The position numbers and the translations under genes were made by a program. The notes under the pieces are model-generated. The model saw only the letters and a list, made by a program, of their open reading frames with translations, made no database searches and had not been told where the DNA came from. A DNA stretch of 60,000 nucleotides from Cristatella mucedo (Eukaryota; Bryozoa; Phylactolaemata; Cristatellidae), in assembly GCA_009760855.2 (NCBI GenBank), contig WPIO01000065.1:2019001-2079000 (forward strand), given 5' to 3'. This document shows, piece by piece, positions 59,744-60,000 of the stretch. The number at the start of each line of letters is the position of its first letter. The first letter of the stretch is position 1.

Positions 59744-59903
59744 GGTGGCACCTCGGGCTAAAGAGCCGTGATAGCCCAGAATTCCTGAGGTGCTCGCTCC
59801 TTCTGACTGAGGTTGCGGGTTCGAGTCCAGCAGTGAGCGATCTTTTTTCCAACTGCAAGCGGTGGTGATAGCAGCTAAATGCTCTTCTGCCACTATAAAA
59901 ATT
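59744..59903 (+). mobile_element. SINE-2
   Basis: GGTGGCACCTCGGGCTAAAG head, GCGGGTTCGAGTCCAGCAG B box, CAACTGCAAGCGGTGGTGAT and GCTCTTCTGCCACTATAAAA end. It shares both halves with the 1.5 kb copy. Confidence 0.75.
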
Positions 59904-60000
59904 AGGCTGTCAAATCAACTAATATTTTGCGTGTCCATTCAGAAAGTGCTACTGCGGTTGAAACACCACTACTTGAACCTCTGCTGTCAGAAACCGTGTG

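Overview
This is eukaryotic, almost certainly invertebrate metazoan, nuclear DNA. It has intron-split genes with GT-AG junctions, several non-LTR retrotransposon families, tRNA-derived SINEs, and long (GA)n, (TA)n and (CA)n microsatellites. There is no bacterial-style gene packing. The species cannot be named from the sequence; the ependymin-related gene and the R2/NeSL-type and L2/CR1-type LINEs fit many invertebrates.

Most of the window is repeat-derived. LINE family A (L2/CR1-like) has an APE endonuclease and a reverse transcriptase with FYADD. It ends in a conserved hairpin tail, GTAAAGCGCCTAG..GAGATTnAGTTCTCTGAGGGCGCT, followed by (ATT)n. It is present as about 18 broken copies on both strands. 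LINE family B has an ACATT-like tail and seven fragments. A third, R2/NeSL-type LINE is represented by one fragment at 3.3-4.0 kb. There are two tRNA-derived SINE families. SINE-1 carries a 3' end that copies the LINE-A tail.

From 5.2 to 9.5 kb there is a noncoding segment of about 4.3 kb that recurs at 21.3-29.7 kb. The second copy is interrupted by a 3.8-kb foldback-type element at 21551-25365. That element has inverted arms of about 600 bp and an internal array of about 15 diverged units of roughly 170 bp. The second copy also holds three SINE-1 insertions. The first copy preserves the unoccupied sites for all four insertions.

The best cellular gene is on the minus strand at 33.2-37.5 kb. 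It is a six-exon ependymin-related secreted protein with a signal peptide, the four expected mature cysteines and family motifs in every exon. It has one +1 frameshift beside a four-base homopolymer. Its 3-kb second intron holds LINE copies. A second likely gene starts at 46.45 kb on the plus strand, with a TATA box, initiator, ATG and two phase-matched exons encoding a single-pass membrane protein N-terminus. Weaker exon candidates are marked at 40.0, 41.1-41.7 and 58.5 kb. The rest is unrecognised spacer or simple repeat.
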